A stretch of DNA of 24,234 nucleotides, from NCBI GenBank assembly GCA_009869945.1, contig WIXG01000732.1, forward strand, positions 1-24,234, given 5' to 3'. This DNA comes from Mesaphorura yosii. Taxonomy: Eukaryota; Arthropoda; Collembola; Poduromorpha; Tullbergiidae. Below are positions 1 through 9,851 of this stretch, piece by piece (positions within the stretch are counted from its first letter, which is position 1; the number at the start of each line of letters is the position of its first letter). The notes beneath the pieces are model-generated. The model was given only the letters and a program-made list of their open reading frames with translations. It was not told the DNA's origin and ran no database searches. A program made the translations under genes and the position numbers.

Positions 1-598
1 GTGGACACTAAACACTTATTACACTTTAATTTTACAAGTAGAAGCACTGGAAAGATTTCCGCTGAATGTGGCTGGGTTCAAAACCTGGGCAACTCGCTGA
101 CCATCGTCCAGGACCCCGAGGCGGTTGCCAGAAATTACGTGGACGCAACAGGGGCATTCATGGGTCCCGTGAAGCCCAGAATGCACTAAAGAGTTGAGGA
201 CTGGGTCCTCCGCCACCGGATCGCCCTCACGTAGTATTTTGCGGGGGCTTACGCATTTGAGCTCGTTTAACTCGTCCTCAGTTGCTGCACGAGGCTTTGT
301 ATGTATGTCTTAATTAACCTTATCAATTCAGTACTGAATTAATCAGTGATACGAGAACCAAGAATCTCTCTGTGGGCCTTGGTTCCACTTCGATTTCGCC
401 ATGCTCGCCGCTGCCTCCGTCTTCTGGATCTTTGCCGTGCAATTTTGGTTCGCCTCGATCGGCATGTAAGACGCCGTTGTCCTGGTGGCGGCTCTGCCCA
501 TCGGGGTATACTATCTCAATGTGGTCAAGGAATACATCAAACTCAAAGCTACCCGCCCGCCCACCAACGGACTGGGGCAAGCAGGGTGCCCGGAATAA
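1..598 (+). pseudogene. Decayed coding relic of an unknown membrane protein
   Basis: Two blocks read like real coding sequence because their third codon positions are strongly GC-rich. Block one (about 70-270, frame 1) runs through stops at 187 and 232. Block two (401-598, frame 2) starts at an ATG, has an in-frame TAA at 467-469 and ends at a TAA at 596-598. Block two encodes two hydrophobic stretches (around VFWIFAVQFWF and VVLVAALPIGVYYL) followed by a lysine-rich tail, as in a membrane protein. No family was recognised. Joining the blocks into one gene is inference from proximity and similar composition. The left end is cut by the window, so 5' exons may lie outside. A GTAAG lies over the internal stop, so an intron is conceivable there, but the sequence after it keeps coding character. 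Confidence 0.35.
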
Positions 599-644
599 AG
601 AAATGAGGTGCTCTGAGGCAATTGCTACCATAGAAACTGCATTT

Positions 645-1457
645 CTAATTACATCCATTGCCTTTGTGCATACAAAAATCATTAAAGCGCACAATTTCAT
701 CGCGGAGTTGCTGCTTATTTTGCAAGCTGCGGTAAATTCCCCATTTCGGCCTGTAGTAACCCGCTCCTTGCCTCCACATTTGGATAGCCGTCTGCGGGTA
801 GCTTAGCAACGTTTGTCCGTTGCTAAGGAGGCTCATGGTGACCTGATATTTCCCGCCTTGACTGGTCGTCCCAAAGGTCACTCGCTCCACCACTTTGACC
901 CAATTGCCCAGAAACCCGCTGAGTGGCGCCGAGCGGAGGATGGTCGTCGTTCCGGCCGAGTTTACGTGGGTCAGCTCCATCTGGTGACCTCCAGTACTTT
1001 TGTAGCGCGGCGTAAACGTGATTATGGGCATCGAATCGTCGCCCCCTTGCGCCTTGAGCTGGTGAATGTGCGTGAAACTCGTGCTTGGCTGAAAACCAAC
1101 GTCCAACTTGAAAATCCAGGAGAATGACATGGTTGTGCCGTCGTTGCCCGTCAGCGCTCCCTGGTCCGGTCGAATTTCATTGCGCTGGCGGTCGAAAGTC
1201 TGGCAGCGGTCGTTGTCTTGGTCACGGTGCGCGTGGAAAAAGAAAACTTGGCGATTCAGCTGCCCATCCAGCCCCATGAAAATGTGGCGACCAAAGGAGG
1301 TGTGTGAACAGTCGGGATTTTCGCCAGTGCCGTAAGCGCCCAGTTTGGAATTAATGAGAGCGTAAGTGTCCCCGGTGCCTGTGGCAGACAGGTACGTCTG
1401 GGCGGTCGCCAAATTGGTGGCAGCGGCCAGAAAGATGAGGAAGGCGGTTGCTTTCAT
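645..1457 (-). CDS. Secreted polysaccharide-lyase-like jelly-roll protein
   Basis: Intronless 270-residue ORF, intact, with a clear signal peptide (residues 1-19, ending ATAQ). The body resembles secreted bacterial and fungal proteins of the jelly-roll polysaccharide lyase type. Three stretches match the active-site strands of such lyases: RNEIR at residues 92-96, HIHQLK at 130-135 and KWGIYR at 238-243, followed by LRDE. In alginate and glucuronan lyases the corresponding Arg, His/Gln and Lys/Tyr cleave uronic-acid polymers by beta-elimination; the substrate here is unknown. A TTTAAG TATA-like element lies about 50 bp upstream on the minus strand. The lack of introns in a window where most intact genes have them, together with the bacterial-like family, suggests horizontal acquisition. 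It could instead be a non-catalytic carbohydrate-binding relative. Family call is moderate; coding status is strong. Confidence 0.7.
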   Translation of the reverse strand: MKATAFLIFLAAATNLATAQTYLSATGTGDTYALINSKLGAYGTGENPDCSHTSFGRHIFMGLDGQLNRQVFFFHAHRDQDNDRCQTFDRQRNEIRPDQGALTGNDGTTMSFSWIFKLDVGFQPSTSFTHIHQLKAQGGDDSMPIITFTPRYKSTGGHQMELTHVNSAGTTTILRSAPLSGFLGNWVKVVERVTFGTTSQGGKYQVTMSLLSNGQTLLSYPQTAIQMWRQGAGYYRPKWGIYRSLQNKQQLRDEIVRFNDFCMHKGNGCN

Positions 1458-1459
1458 GA

Positions 1460-2007
1460 TTACTTTCGCGAGTCACGACTGACAAATTGGGAAATGGAGT
1501 CCCGTACTTAAATGGGGAATTGCACACGCCTCGAATATATTACTCAATTAAGTTGTCAATCAAATTTGATTGATCACAGTCACACAAAAACACTTCAAAA
1601 TTGGCCAAGCAATCACTACTATGTAATTTGCGAAAACTCGCATTGAAATTCTGCAAAATAAATGTCACCTGCTACATTTAATTACTTGCTGAATTTTACT
1701 CCAATTTGATCATCGTGGCCATAACTGATGAGATCACTAAACAGCAGAAATTTGTCAGTTTCGGGCTGTAATTGGAGTCAATTCTTGGCACTAGATTACA
1801 AATAAAAGTAGATAAACGAGATAAACTACACGGGCCTTTTGAGTGGAAGTAAAGCTGTGGAAAACATCAGTACGCTCGAATATGCGAATTTATTTCACAA
1901 CCAAGATCACGGGCTCTTGCAGTACTGTTAAACACTTGTGCCAGCAGCCGGTACGCTGAGCAGTACAAAGTTTATCATTACTTTCCGCTGAAAACACACG
2001 CACCGGG
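1460..2007. other. AT-rich intergenic stretch
   Basis: No ORF with coding-like codon use on either strand. The first 50 bases probably hold the promoter of the minus-strand lyase-like gene. Nothing else was recognised. Confidence 0.5.
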
Positions 2008-3003
2008 ATGAAGCTGCATTCCAAACGGAGCAGCCGCGCCCTGCTGCCCACAGTTGGGCTCACCCTCATTGCCGTAAGCATGAAATTCCCTCAGGTCGTG
2101 TCCGAGTATCTTTCAGACGACTGGTATCTGTCCCTGGCTTGACTAGAGAAGATACTCTTTGACGCATTTATGTCACTCATTGACTTGGCCGAAGGAGCTA
2201 GGCAGGATGGCAGCGAGCCGACGTCCGTGTTCCCTATTGCGCTCCAACTGCTTGAAGAGAGCGCATTCCTGTACCACCGGCACATTCCTGTCGCTCTCTT
2301 CCTCCACATCCAAGCATCTGTTGGTGTGAAAATTGACCCTGATGTGGTGTACGAGGCCTTGGATTTGCTCAAACAGCGTTTCTTGATAGCCTGGGAGGGG
2401 CTGCAGGGGTACTTGAATTTTTTCCTTGGATCCCTTCATGCAGCAGACTTTGCAGTACCGGCTTGAAGGCTCGAAGAGGCTCCTTGGCAGCTCCCTTTTG
2501 TTGTACATTGCGCTTGTTAGGCATGAGCTTTAGGATCCCATCCTGCTTCACCATGGGATCACACTTTGTGAGCATCTGCTCTCGTACCTCGCGCTGATCT
2601 TCAATCCCAAGCTCACCGATTTGCCCAGCCAACTTATTCTCTCTGCCATATACGCAAAGGACCAGGATGCACCCTTGCTCAAATTGGCCAGTAAGAAGGC
2701 CTATATTGTAGCCAGCAGAGTTTCCTATCTCACTTTGTTTATCAATACAGGGCGTACGCGAGTTCAAAGTCAACGAGGGAGCATGAAACTAGTCTGCCAA
2801 TGTTCGGACCCGATGGCGTGAAGACCTTTGACATGTATCGTGTGGTGGCTTTGGCCATCATAAATACGGGCCGGACCGAGACGGGCATTGTCATGCTGGA
2901 GGTAATCTACTCGCTCACAAAGGAAACGTTTACCCCAGAGTACGGTTTGCTACTTCCCTTTGTAGACACAACTTGTCACCCAACTGCGGGATTGGGACTT
3001 TGA
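2008..3003 (+). pseudogene. Frameshifted relic of an unrecognised helical protein (~330 residues)
   Basis: A near-continuous coding track can be followed by GC-rich third positions. Frame 1 starts at ATG 2008 with a hydrophobic N-terminal stretch (residues 10-24, perhaps a signal anchor) and meets a TGA at 2140-2142. It continues to about 2420, where a TTTTTT run coincides with a shift to frame 2. Frame 2 carries a TAG near 2534. Frame 1 resumes near 2745 and ends at a TGA at 3001-3003. The product is leucine-rich and likely alpha-helical, with no motif I can assign. Open minus-strand frames across the same DNA are taken as shadows because their codon use is less regular. Either this is a pseudogene with two stops and two shifts, or a gene damaged by homopolymer indels in the assembly. 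Confidence 0.4.
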
Positions 3004-3172
3004 CCACGGAGAAATAGAAATGGTGTGGAAAATTACAAATGAAAGGATCGCTTTTTTTTAGCGTTTTTGCTCTTAAAAAAGGAAAATGTGAAAAATTCCA
3101 TTTCGGATATCATACGACGCTAAAAATGTTGCAGTGTGAACTTTGAATTCCTTTTTAATCACCGAGTCATAC

Positions 3173-3180
3173 TATAAAAA
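3173..3180 (+). promoter_or_regulatory. TATA box of the cysteine-rich secretory gene
   Basis: TATAAAAA followed about 30 bp later by a pyrimidine-rich start-like stretch (TTTAGTCTTCACTCG around 3208-3222). It lies 162 bp before the ATG at 3342. Confidence 0.65.
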
Positions 3181-3341
3181 CCCCGTCGAGCCACTTCACG
3201 CTCTACATTTAGTCTTCACTCGTAATTCAGACAGACCCAGACCTCGTGTGTCATATTACCCCATAGGATCATAGGCATAATCTCGGCAACTCGGACTTCC
3301 AGACTCTTTCCCTTCTGCCCCTCCAAATTCCAGAATCCGGA

Positions 3342-3873
3342 ATGTCGAAACTGAATCTCGTCGGATTCGCGCTTTTCGCCATCGGATACGTCTTCGTAAG
3401 TCTTCATTTTTGGCCGCTGGTTTTTTTAATTGGAGCTCATTCGATTCTTCATCATTCGGATCACTAATACGCAGTCATTGGCTTCAGGTGTCGGTGGCTT
3501 CCGTTTGTCCTCCTTTGCCTTCCGGATTATCTCTGTGCACAGCGGTTTGTGTTGGTGACACTAACAGCACGTGCTCGGAGTCAGGCGCACAGACCGTGTG
3601 CCAATGCAGCACCTGCGATAGTTCGGTAAGTGCCCGCTGGGCTGTGGGTGGGATGTGTAGTGGAGTAAAATTCTCTTGTCGCTGTCACGCCCGCTAAACA
3701 CCTTTATGTGGTCTCTCTTGAAGACGACGACTCTGCCCGCCGTCTGCTCGCCCCCGGACCAGGAAGAGGGATGCTGGAATGTGTGTCCGGATAACAGCAT
3801 CACCTACCAGTGTGACAGAGTTCCTGGACTTCCTCTCTCGGAAGTGTGTGCCTGTGTTCTTAATTGTCGCTGA
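3342..3873 (+). CDS. Secreted cysteine-rich protein with two CS-alpha-beta-like modules
   Basis: Three exons, 3342-3395, 3488-3625 and 3724-3873, with GTAAG donors, AG acceptors and phase-0 junctions; 113 residues. Exon 1 is most of a signal peptide. Exons 2 and 3 each encode one cysteine module. Module 1 spacing is C-x9-C-x3-C-x7-C-x8-C-x-C-x2-C; module 2 is C-x8-C-x3-C-x8-C-x11-C-x-C-x3-C. The CxxxC plus CxC pattern is the signature of cysteine-stabilised alpha-beta folds (the defensin-type scaffold), here with a seventh cysteine per module and one module per exon. The function may be antimicrobial, inhibitory or structural; the sequence does not decide. A TATA box and an AATAAA frame the unit. 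A decayed relative with the same exon plan lies at 17916-18355. Confidence 0.75.
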
Positions 3874-4014
3874 CATACCAAAGTGACCAAGGCTCACTGA
3901 GAGCTCGTCTCGCCCGACACGGATGAGCCTCACCATGACAATTAAGTTTCAAAATACTGTATCCACTTCACATTATTGGTTCCCTCGTGCTGCATTTTAT
4001 AATTTTTGTTTCTA

Positions 4015-4020
4015 AATAAA
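4015..4020 (+). promoter_or_regulatory. Poly(A) signal of the cysteine-rich gene
   Basis: AATAAA 142 bp after the stop codon of the three-exon secretory gene. Confidence 0.6.
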
Positions 4021-5150
4021 ATATGAAACATGTACAAGTTTATGACAAGCTAACCTAAGTGTATGAGTACTACAGGCAGGGACCTGGCATAGAGTAATTG
4101 TAACCGCGGGTGAGGGGTGTGTTCAAAAAATCGCAAATGCGAATTACTCAACTGTTTCTAATTTGCAAATCACTCAAATTGAAGGCCAGAACCAATAGAT
4201 TAAATTTTTCCAAGTACTTCATAATTAGCATACTTGTGCTCCGCACCTCGCACTATGGTCAAACGGCATACAGGTACGTGCGCAAGGCATTTCGGCATCT
4301 GCAAGGTCAACTTTGGACGTAACGTGCGACGCCACTGCTGACCACAGTTACAAGCATTGATTGATTTTATGTTGATTCAATTTATTTGCCTAGGATTGAG
4401 ATTTGCAAAACATGGATTCAATTTTCTGGATCTTGGCCAAGCGGTTAAATAGCTTGGAGCTCAAGCTCAGGGTCATGCTGGGCATCTTCTCGTTGGGTCT
4501 TCCAGGTTATTAGGCTAGCTTGGTGAAACACTTGAAAATTTCGTCAGGTGAGCGAAACTGTCAGCCGTCACCCTTCGTATATGAATTTTCACCACGCCAG
4601 ACTCGCGCCCGCCATCGCCATGCCTATTTATTTTTAGCAGTCCTTTTATGCAACCTTTCTATGAAATCCATGTAACGTAATTTTGCATTCTCACATGTCA
4701 TCCAAATTCAGGCTGGTGCGTTGCACAAGTTGTGCGTAAGATCGAAGAACTTGTACTCTGTATTACAATGCTTCATGACTTGTCGAAAGCACGGAATGTA
4801 TCCGAAGCCAATTCACGAATTGCAATTTACTGATTCGACATGGAAGGAAGAAGGACAATGCGGCAGGGAGAATGAGTCGCTCCGTCCTCCGGCCAGAGCT
4901 TTGTCTCGTGCAAAATGCAAAAACTCGAAAAAACTCAATTACATTTACAGTTGTGCGGAGACACCTCATCGCATCATCTCGTTGGGTTTGCTCCATATTA
5001 AGGTTTCCGCATCACATTCTCAACGAGCTCCGCAGTTTGTGGCGTGAATGTGGAGATTCAACGCATCTGCTTCATTCCGGTTTTGTTGCCCCAAAAGAGC
5101 ACAAGTTGCGCGGCGACCTTTCCACTCTGCCAGACTCAATTAATTTTACC
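4021..5150. other. Intergenic region with one coding-like scrap
   Basis: Mostly AT-rich with no convincing gene. Apart from the fragment at 4412-4547 listed separately, only weak scraps appear, such as a 28-codon ORF from ATG 4255. No RNA gene or repeat was recognised. Confidence 0.4.
4412..4547 (+). pseudogene. Exon-like fragment with an in-frame stop
   Basis: From ATG 4412 a 33-codon frame with about 70% GC at third positions encodes a hydrophobic stretch, meets TAG at 4511-4513, and continues in the same frame to a GTGAGC donor-like site at 4548. Composition and donor suggest a dead first exon. Family unknown. Confidence 0.3.
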
Positions 5151-5563
5151 ATGCTTGCAGGTTCAATTCATTTGTTTGCAATTTGGGCCGCGATTGCACT
5201 CGTCCCCTTCGAGTGGGTTCAGCAAAGTGCAAGTTCGGAGGCTGAACCGACCCAATTGCCGACGCCGATCCGGAATCCTTGTAAGTTTTGTCCTGTTCTT
5301 CACCATCATCTTGTCATCGCAGTGTTTGCGCCTATTTCACAGCTGCCGTCCAGATGGGATCAGGGAGCAGGAACAGCAGGCAGCAGATGCAGACGCAGAC
5401 ACAGTCAAACAGTTTTGGCGACGCCGTTGCAGTTGCTGCTGTGGGACTCTTGGTTCTCACCCAATTGAGCGCCACACTCAACCTCCCGTCCCTCGTCCCC
5501 TTCATGCTCATCCCCGTCATACTCCTCGCCGTAGCAGTCAAACTACTTTCCAGTGTATTTTAA
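5151..5563 (+). CDS. Small secretory or membrane-anchored protein, two exons
   Basis: Exon 1 is 5151-5280 and exon 2 is 5343-5563, joined by a 62 bp GTAAGT...CACAG intron in phase 1; 116 residues. The N-terminus is a likely signal peptide (IHLFAIWAAIALVPF). A short polar middle rich in Ser, Gln and Thr follows. The last ~45 residues are strongly hydrophobic and run right to the C-terminus (SLVPFMLIPVILLAVAVKLL). A signal peptide plus a terminal hydrophobic tail fits a GPI-anchored or tail-anchored small protein, but no omega site can be proved. Two AATAAA signals follow within 30 bp. A competing acceptor at 5322 would give a different frame without the hydrophobic tail, so the 5342 acceptor is preferred. 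No family recognised. Confidence 0.6.
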
Positions 5564-5573
5564 CCATGTACTA

Positions 5574-5590
5574 AATAAATTAAGAATAAA
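5574..5590 (+). promoter_or_regulatory. Tandem poly(A) signals
   Basis: AATAAA at 5574-5579 and again at 5585-5590, just after the stop of the small membrane-anchored protein gene. Confidence 0.6.
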
Positions 5591-6290
5591 CTGAGACTAA
5601 AATGTGCACGATTTTTCACTGTAGTCGCAGTCATCTGACTCATGATTTTCTCGTCTCATCTCTGCTCATTATAATCTTCCTGTGCCAATGTCATTCGCGT
5701 ATGAATTTTTGTGCTCAAAACTAACACTTGATGGTTACACGATAAAATGCGAATATTTAAGACTCAAGTAGAATTCAACTTTTCAACTTGCAAAATTATA
5801 CACTCAACAGACTTTACGAACCCGTTAATGAGTTTAAACACTCGTGCAATCCTCTAACAAGAAAATCATGCCCCCAAACACAAATCCAACCATCAGGGAC
5901 CCAGAATGCCTCCATCGTGTCGATTAGGTTGATTGGTTGTGTAGAGCACTGCTCCGGCAGCGGGCAGTCTTCCACTGTGGTCGGCAAAAACAGATCGTTA
6001 TTTTGATTACTGATGCTAGTCGCAAGAATTTACAAATCCTGTGCAAGCAAACACGTGTCCAGTTAAATATCATGCATTCTAAAGCGATCGTAATTCGAAC
6101 TAACTTCAGATTGAACACTTCTTTCAACTGTGAACCTTTCCGAACAACCGTCGTCTGCTTTTGCGGAGTGAGGGACCGAAAGTGTGGCAGCCTTCATATT
6201 TCGACCGCCGCGAAATTCGTCTGCCTTGCATTGGTCCACAGCCCCTGCTCCACTTCAACGGCCCCGTAGTGTCAATCCACCGGGCAGTTT
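5591..6290. other. Intergenic, no gene seen
   Basis: AT-rich DNA with only chance ORFs on both strands. A somewhat GC-richer patch near 6150-6270 shows no consistent frame. Confidence 0.4.
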
Positions 6291-6480
6291 CTAGTCCAGT
6301 GGTTTGGTAACGGTGTCGGCAGAGCTGCGATGGCCGGCACGTAGTATTTTACTCATCCGACCAATCAGCCCAGTGTCCGTAGTGAAGTATCGTGGGTCGA
6401 GATACGTGCGCGTCCCATCCAACTTGAAGTCGTAATCGATTAGGCCCGCCAGTGACCTAATTGGGTCCACGTGTAGTGAC
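6291..6480 (-). pseudogene. Terminal-exon fragment of an unknown gene
   Basis: On the minus strand a frame of about 62 codons runs from 6480 to a TAG at 6291-6293 with about 70% GC at third positions, against an AT-rich surround. The peptide is polar (contains LIDYDFKLDGTRTYLDPRYF) and matches no family I recognise. The frame stays open upstream but loses coding character beyond 6480. An acceptor-like ATTAG sits near 6449, so this may be the last exon of a lost gene. Whether it is live or dead cannot be told. Confidence 0.35.
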
Positions 6481-6689
6481 AGCGTCGAGATGATAGAGCC
6501 ATGTAGACAGAAAGAGTGACAAGGCTGAACATGGACTATTTTCCGTTCATAAATGGACACATGAAAGATTTCTACGTAAGACGCTGGACGAATTTTTTTT
6601 CTGAATGAACAACGCGACGGCCTCAAAATAACTGGACACGAATGATTACATCATTTACATGATTCAAATTTTGGTGGAATTCCTCAAAA

Positions 6690-7287
6690 ACTGGCAGGCT
6701 TACTCGCTATCCTTCTTTTCCTTATCGTGGCTCCGACATTCAACCTTGTCACAAACCCATTCTTGGAATCAGTCAAGGATAAGGTCGGGTAAATCAAGTT
6801 CCAATCATGGAAAAGTACGCAGCTCTGAAGCGTGTCACGGATAAATTAAACACTGCATTTGAAATGATTGTAATTTGTTGTCTGTTAGAGGAACTCGTAA
6901 ACTATATAATTTATATCAGGGTTCTATTCGTAGCTGATTGACTGACACCTGTGCGTTATGTATTTTTTGTAATCGGGCCTTTCGCCGCACTTTTTATATC
7001 AGCCAATGCAGTAGCTCGTGTCAGATCACAGTTTGGTGACTGGATCAGACAACATGAAAATGAATTTTCGACGTCAAAGCTTATACGCTTGTTACATTAT
7101 TCGGATCAGCAACGAGTTGGCTTATCACCGTGCACACTCTTTACGGTTACATTTGGACTCATTGGAATTGTATGTGAATGGTGGCTGGATCAGTTTGGAA
7201 AGTACTTTGCTAATACTTTGTTCATTCCTGTAGGCGGTGAATTTCCTGTCAACTTGTTCTTTCATCGTCCTACAATTGAAGCCATAA
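6690..7287 (+). pseudogene. Gustatory receptor relic, C-terminal half
   Basis: The three pieces match the intact receptor at 7484-8746. Frame 3 around 6690-6790 matches the loop after the middle helices (ESVKDK). From about 6809 the match continues through LKRVTDKLN and CLLEELV. A TGA at 6939-6941 stands where the intact paralogue has Trp (its IFTYTDWLQ). The RYVFF...ALFISAN and GLSP...TFGLIGI motifs follow. A 64 bp intron (7170-7233, GTATGT...CTGTAG) separates the last exon (7234-7287), whose VLQLKP end matches the VLQ ending of the neighbours. The intron sits at the same place and phase as in the gene at 9852-11191. The N-terminal half was not found upstream. One stop, one frame break and a missing front mark it as dead. 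Confidence 0.75.
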
Positions 7288-7483
7288 AATGAACTTTTAC
7301 GTTCCAAATTACATTCCCACGCCCAAACTTTACATTTCTTATTTGAATACATAAATTGATTAGATTTTTCACTTAAAGGTATCAAAGTAATCACATATTC
7401 CAGAATTTAATGCGTGAAGGATACTGTAAACAGAGAATGATGAATTCTTCGATCAATTTCAATCCAGGACGCATTATTTTGCC

Positions 7484-8746
7484 ATGAATCAGCAGCAACA
7501 GCAAAATAAACTATCTTTCATCATTAATATTGATACTTACCCGAATAAATTCAAATTTCGTCCCAACAAGGAGCAGATAACATCGTCAAATGGCTTCACA
7601 ATGCCAACCTTGGAATATTTACGCACTTATTTCAATTTTTCATACCTACTGGGCTTGTCACCTTACAAATTTGTGCTGGATTCGTCAAGTAATGGAGTGC
7701 ACCTGTACAAAATTGAGACCAGCAGATGGCGAAAATGTGGATGTGCAATGTTGCATATAATAATCATGTATCGCTACGCTCTGAATTTCATTGGAATGGG
7801 AATATTTGGCAACATGCATGGTGATCCATTGGGTTGGCTTTTACTTGGTATCCTCTCGCAAGTCTATAAATTTCTGTTTCTATACACATTCTGGAAACAT
7901 GAGCGTGGATTCCTGGATCTTATGAATGATATCAGTTCGTCAATGACGACAAATCGTGTAGAGAGGACGTTTTCCAGAGTTCAGCCGGTTTTTCTGTGTA
8001 TTTTATATCTAGCAATGGCAATTGGCTCTACGATTGGAGGTCAGACGCTTTTCCCTATACATGTATGGTCACTGGAAAAATTTCTCCAGAAATCAGCCGA
8101 ATGGGGCCGAATTTTTCTCCGGGTTCCCGAGCCAACAACCGGAAATGCCGAGGCTGGGCTGGACACCATTGATTATTTATTTGCGAGCGTCCAAGTTGTG
8201 ACACAATTCTATAAACAAACCACAGCTTTCTATTCAGATCTCAGCTTCTTACTTGCCGCGCTTATTTTCAAACATCTGACCGTTCAATTTATGGAAACAG
8301 TCAAGGATAAAAACCCGAAACAATTCCTTGACCGATACAACACCCTGAAACGAATCATGTCAAAATTAAACTCCGTGTTTAGCCTGATTGTGGTTGGTTG
8401 TCTCTTGGAAGAACTCGTTTACTTTGCCAAGTATATTGGACAAATTTTTACGTACACTGATTGGCTGCAAATTGGACGCTATGTGTTCTTTCTCGTGGGG
8501 TTATTTTATGCCTTGTTCATATCAGCTAATTCGGCATATCGTATCAGTACACTTGGGAATTGGGTGAGTGAAGATAAAAACCTGGAACAATTATTGACGT
8601 CAAAGGCTGTTTTACTGGTCAATGAATTGAAGACTCATCAAACGGGATTGTCACCATTCGGATTCTTTACCATTACATTTGGATTCATTGGAACGGCAAC
8701 GAGTTTCGTGTTGACGTACGCGGTCATCGTCTTGCAAAAAGAGTAA
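7484..8746 (+). CDS. Gustatory receptor (seven-transmembrane chemoreceptor)
   Basis: Uninterrupted 420-residue ORF with about seven hydrophobic segments and no signal peptide, as expected for the arthropod Gr/7tm_7 family (typically 350-450 residues). The C-terminal block GLSPFGFFTITFGFIGT plus TYAVIVLQ corresponds to the family's conserved last helix (TYxxxLxQ-type motif). Such receptors form ligand-gated cation channels in sensory neurons; the ligand cannot be inferred. ATG 7484 is preferred over ATG 7602 because the N-terminal extension has a counterpart in the decayed copy at 8874-9608. A Gln run (MNQQQQQ) opens the protein. It lacks the final intron present in the gene at 9852, where the two sequences align codon for codon across the junction. 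No clear AATAAA follows. Confidence 0.85.
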   Translation: MNQQQQQNKLSFIINIDTYPNKFKFRPNKEQITSSNGFTMPTLEYLRTYFNFSYLLGLSPYKFVLDSSSNGVHLYKIETSRWRKCGCAMLHIIIMYRYALNFIGMGIFGNMHGDPLGWLLLGILSQVYKFLFLYTFWKHERGFLDLMNDISSSMTTNRVERTFSRVQPVFLCILYLAMAIGSTIGGQTLFPIHVWSLEKFLQKSAEWGRIFLRVPEPTTGNAEAGLDTIDYLFASVQVVTQFYKQTTAFYSDLSFLLAALIFKHLTVQFMETVKDKNPKQFLDRYNTLKRIMSKLNSVFSLIVVGCLLEELVYFAKYIGQIFTYTDWLQIGRYVFFLVGLFYALFISANSAYRISTLGNWVSEDKNLEQLLTSKAVLLVNELKTHQTGLSPFGFFTITFGFIGTATSFVLTYAVIVLQKE

Positions 8747-8873
8747 CATTATTTACATTGCTTATCAATTTAGTTTGGAACAATTTTACTTTGGATGTGA
8801 TTGATTTCAAACTCGAAAACAATTTACTTTTACCTTGATTAAATTCAAATAGTTCGTTCCTTTATAATTTTGT

Positions 8874-9608
8874 TTGGAATTTCCTTTCCATCCAACACAC
8901 TTCACTCCACTTAAAACTCTGGAACTATTTAGCAATGAAGCATCCGAAGAACTTAGCATCACTAATATTGATATAAACCTGGACAACTTGATATTCTTGA
9001 CCAGGAAGGAGCCGACATCAGCGCCAGATGACATCACCGTTTCAGTTCAGGAATATTTACTCATGTACTTTAATTTTAGATATAATTTGCGCCTTTCACC
9101 GTACAAATTCTTTCTGGATTCTTCTTGTAATGGAGTTCAAACCAGCATCAGGCGAAAGATTTTCCCTGGCATTTTTGCACACAATCATCCTGTACAGATA
9201 CGCCATGAATTTCTGGAAGCTAAGTACCCACCAGCAGGACATACAGAACTCCTCTGTGTTGGGGTTTAGTTGTTAGATTGACACAAATTTATATTTCCTT
9301 ACACTTGTACACATTCTGGAGGCAGAAGCTAGGATTCTTGGATCTGATAAATGACATCCATTCATCAATGCAAAGATGCTCTGGAACTTTCCTGAAAAAG
9401 CCAGCTTTTCCCGGTTTTTGGCACTTCTACTTTGTGAACAGCAATCTGGAACAATTTTCTACGTCAAAGCTTGTACTGCTTATAATTGATTTGAGTCGTC
9501 ATCAAATTGGGTAGGCACTTTTGTGGATTCTTTACCATTACATTTGGATTTGTTGGAACGGCCATTAGCTTCGTGTTAACTGATGCAGTGAACGTCTTAA
9601 AACGATAA
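8874..9608 (+). pseudogene. Gustatory receptor relic with internal deletion
   Basis: Matches the 7484-8746 receptor in order but in several frames: the N-terminal extension and SPYKFFLDSS block (8874-9150), HTIILYRYAMNF (about 9175-9210), LYTFW...LGFLDLINDIHSS (about 9300-9370), then NLEQFSTSKLVLL (from 9445) and the C-terminal GFFTITFGFVGTAISFVL, ending at TAA 9606-9608. The region between, roughly 170 residues including several helices, is deleted. Frameshifts occur near 9150, 9270 and 9515. It lacks the last intron, like the 7484 gene, which points to a shared recent ancestor. No function expected. Confidence 0.8.
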
Positions 9609-9851
9609 TTGAATGAATTCTTGCTTGAATTAAAAAACGGTTCATGTTCACGAATGTCACGCTCCATTTCCTAATAGGAAGCTTCTCAAACCTTTCCTCC
9701 AGTAATCATTTTTGTTTAGTGTCACGCAACCAGAAGAGTAAATAAACCCACATTTTTTGCCTTTCCTAAATTGAATTTCTATGCCGTTTCTGCTTCTAAG
9801 ACGTGTGGACGAAAAGAAAACTAGTGCATAGAAAATCAGAATCCAGTAATA

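Noticed and set aside
2173..2773. Overlapping minus-strand ORFs of 111 and 134 codons
   Set aside because: Plus-strand frames over the same DNA have better third-position composition and form a collinear, though broken, track.
4872..5468. Plus-strand 198-codon ORF
   Set aside because: It runs through a GTAAGT-AG intron; the two-exon model gives a coherent signal peptide and hydrophobic tail instead.
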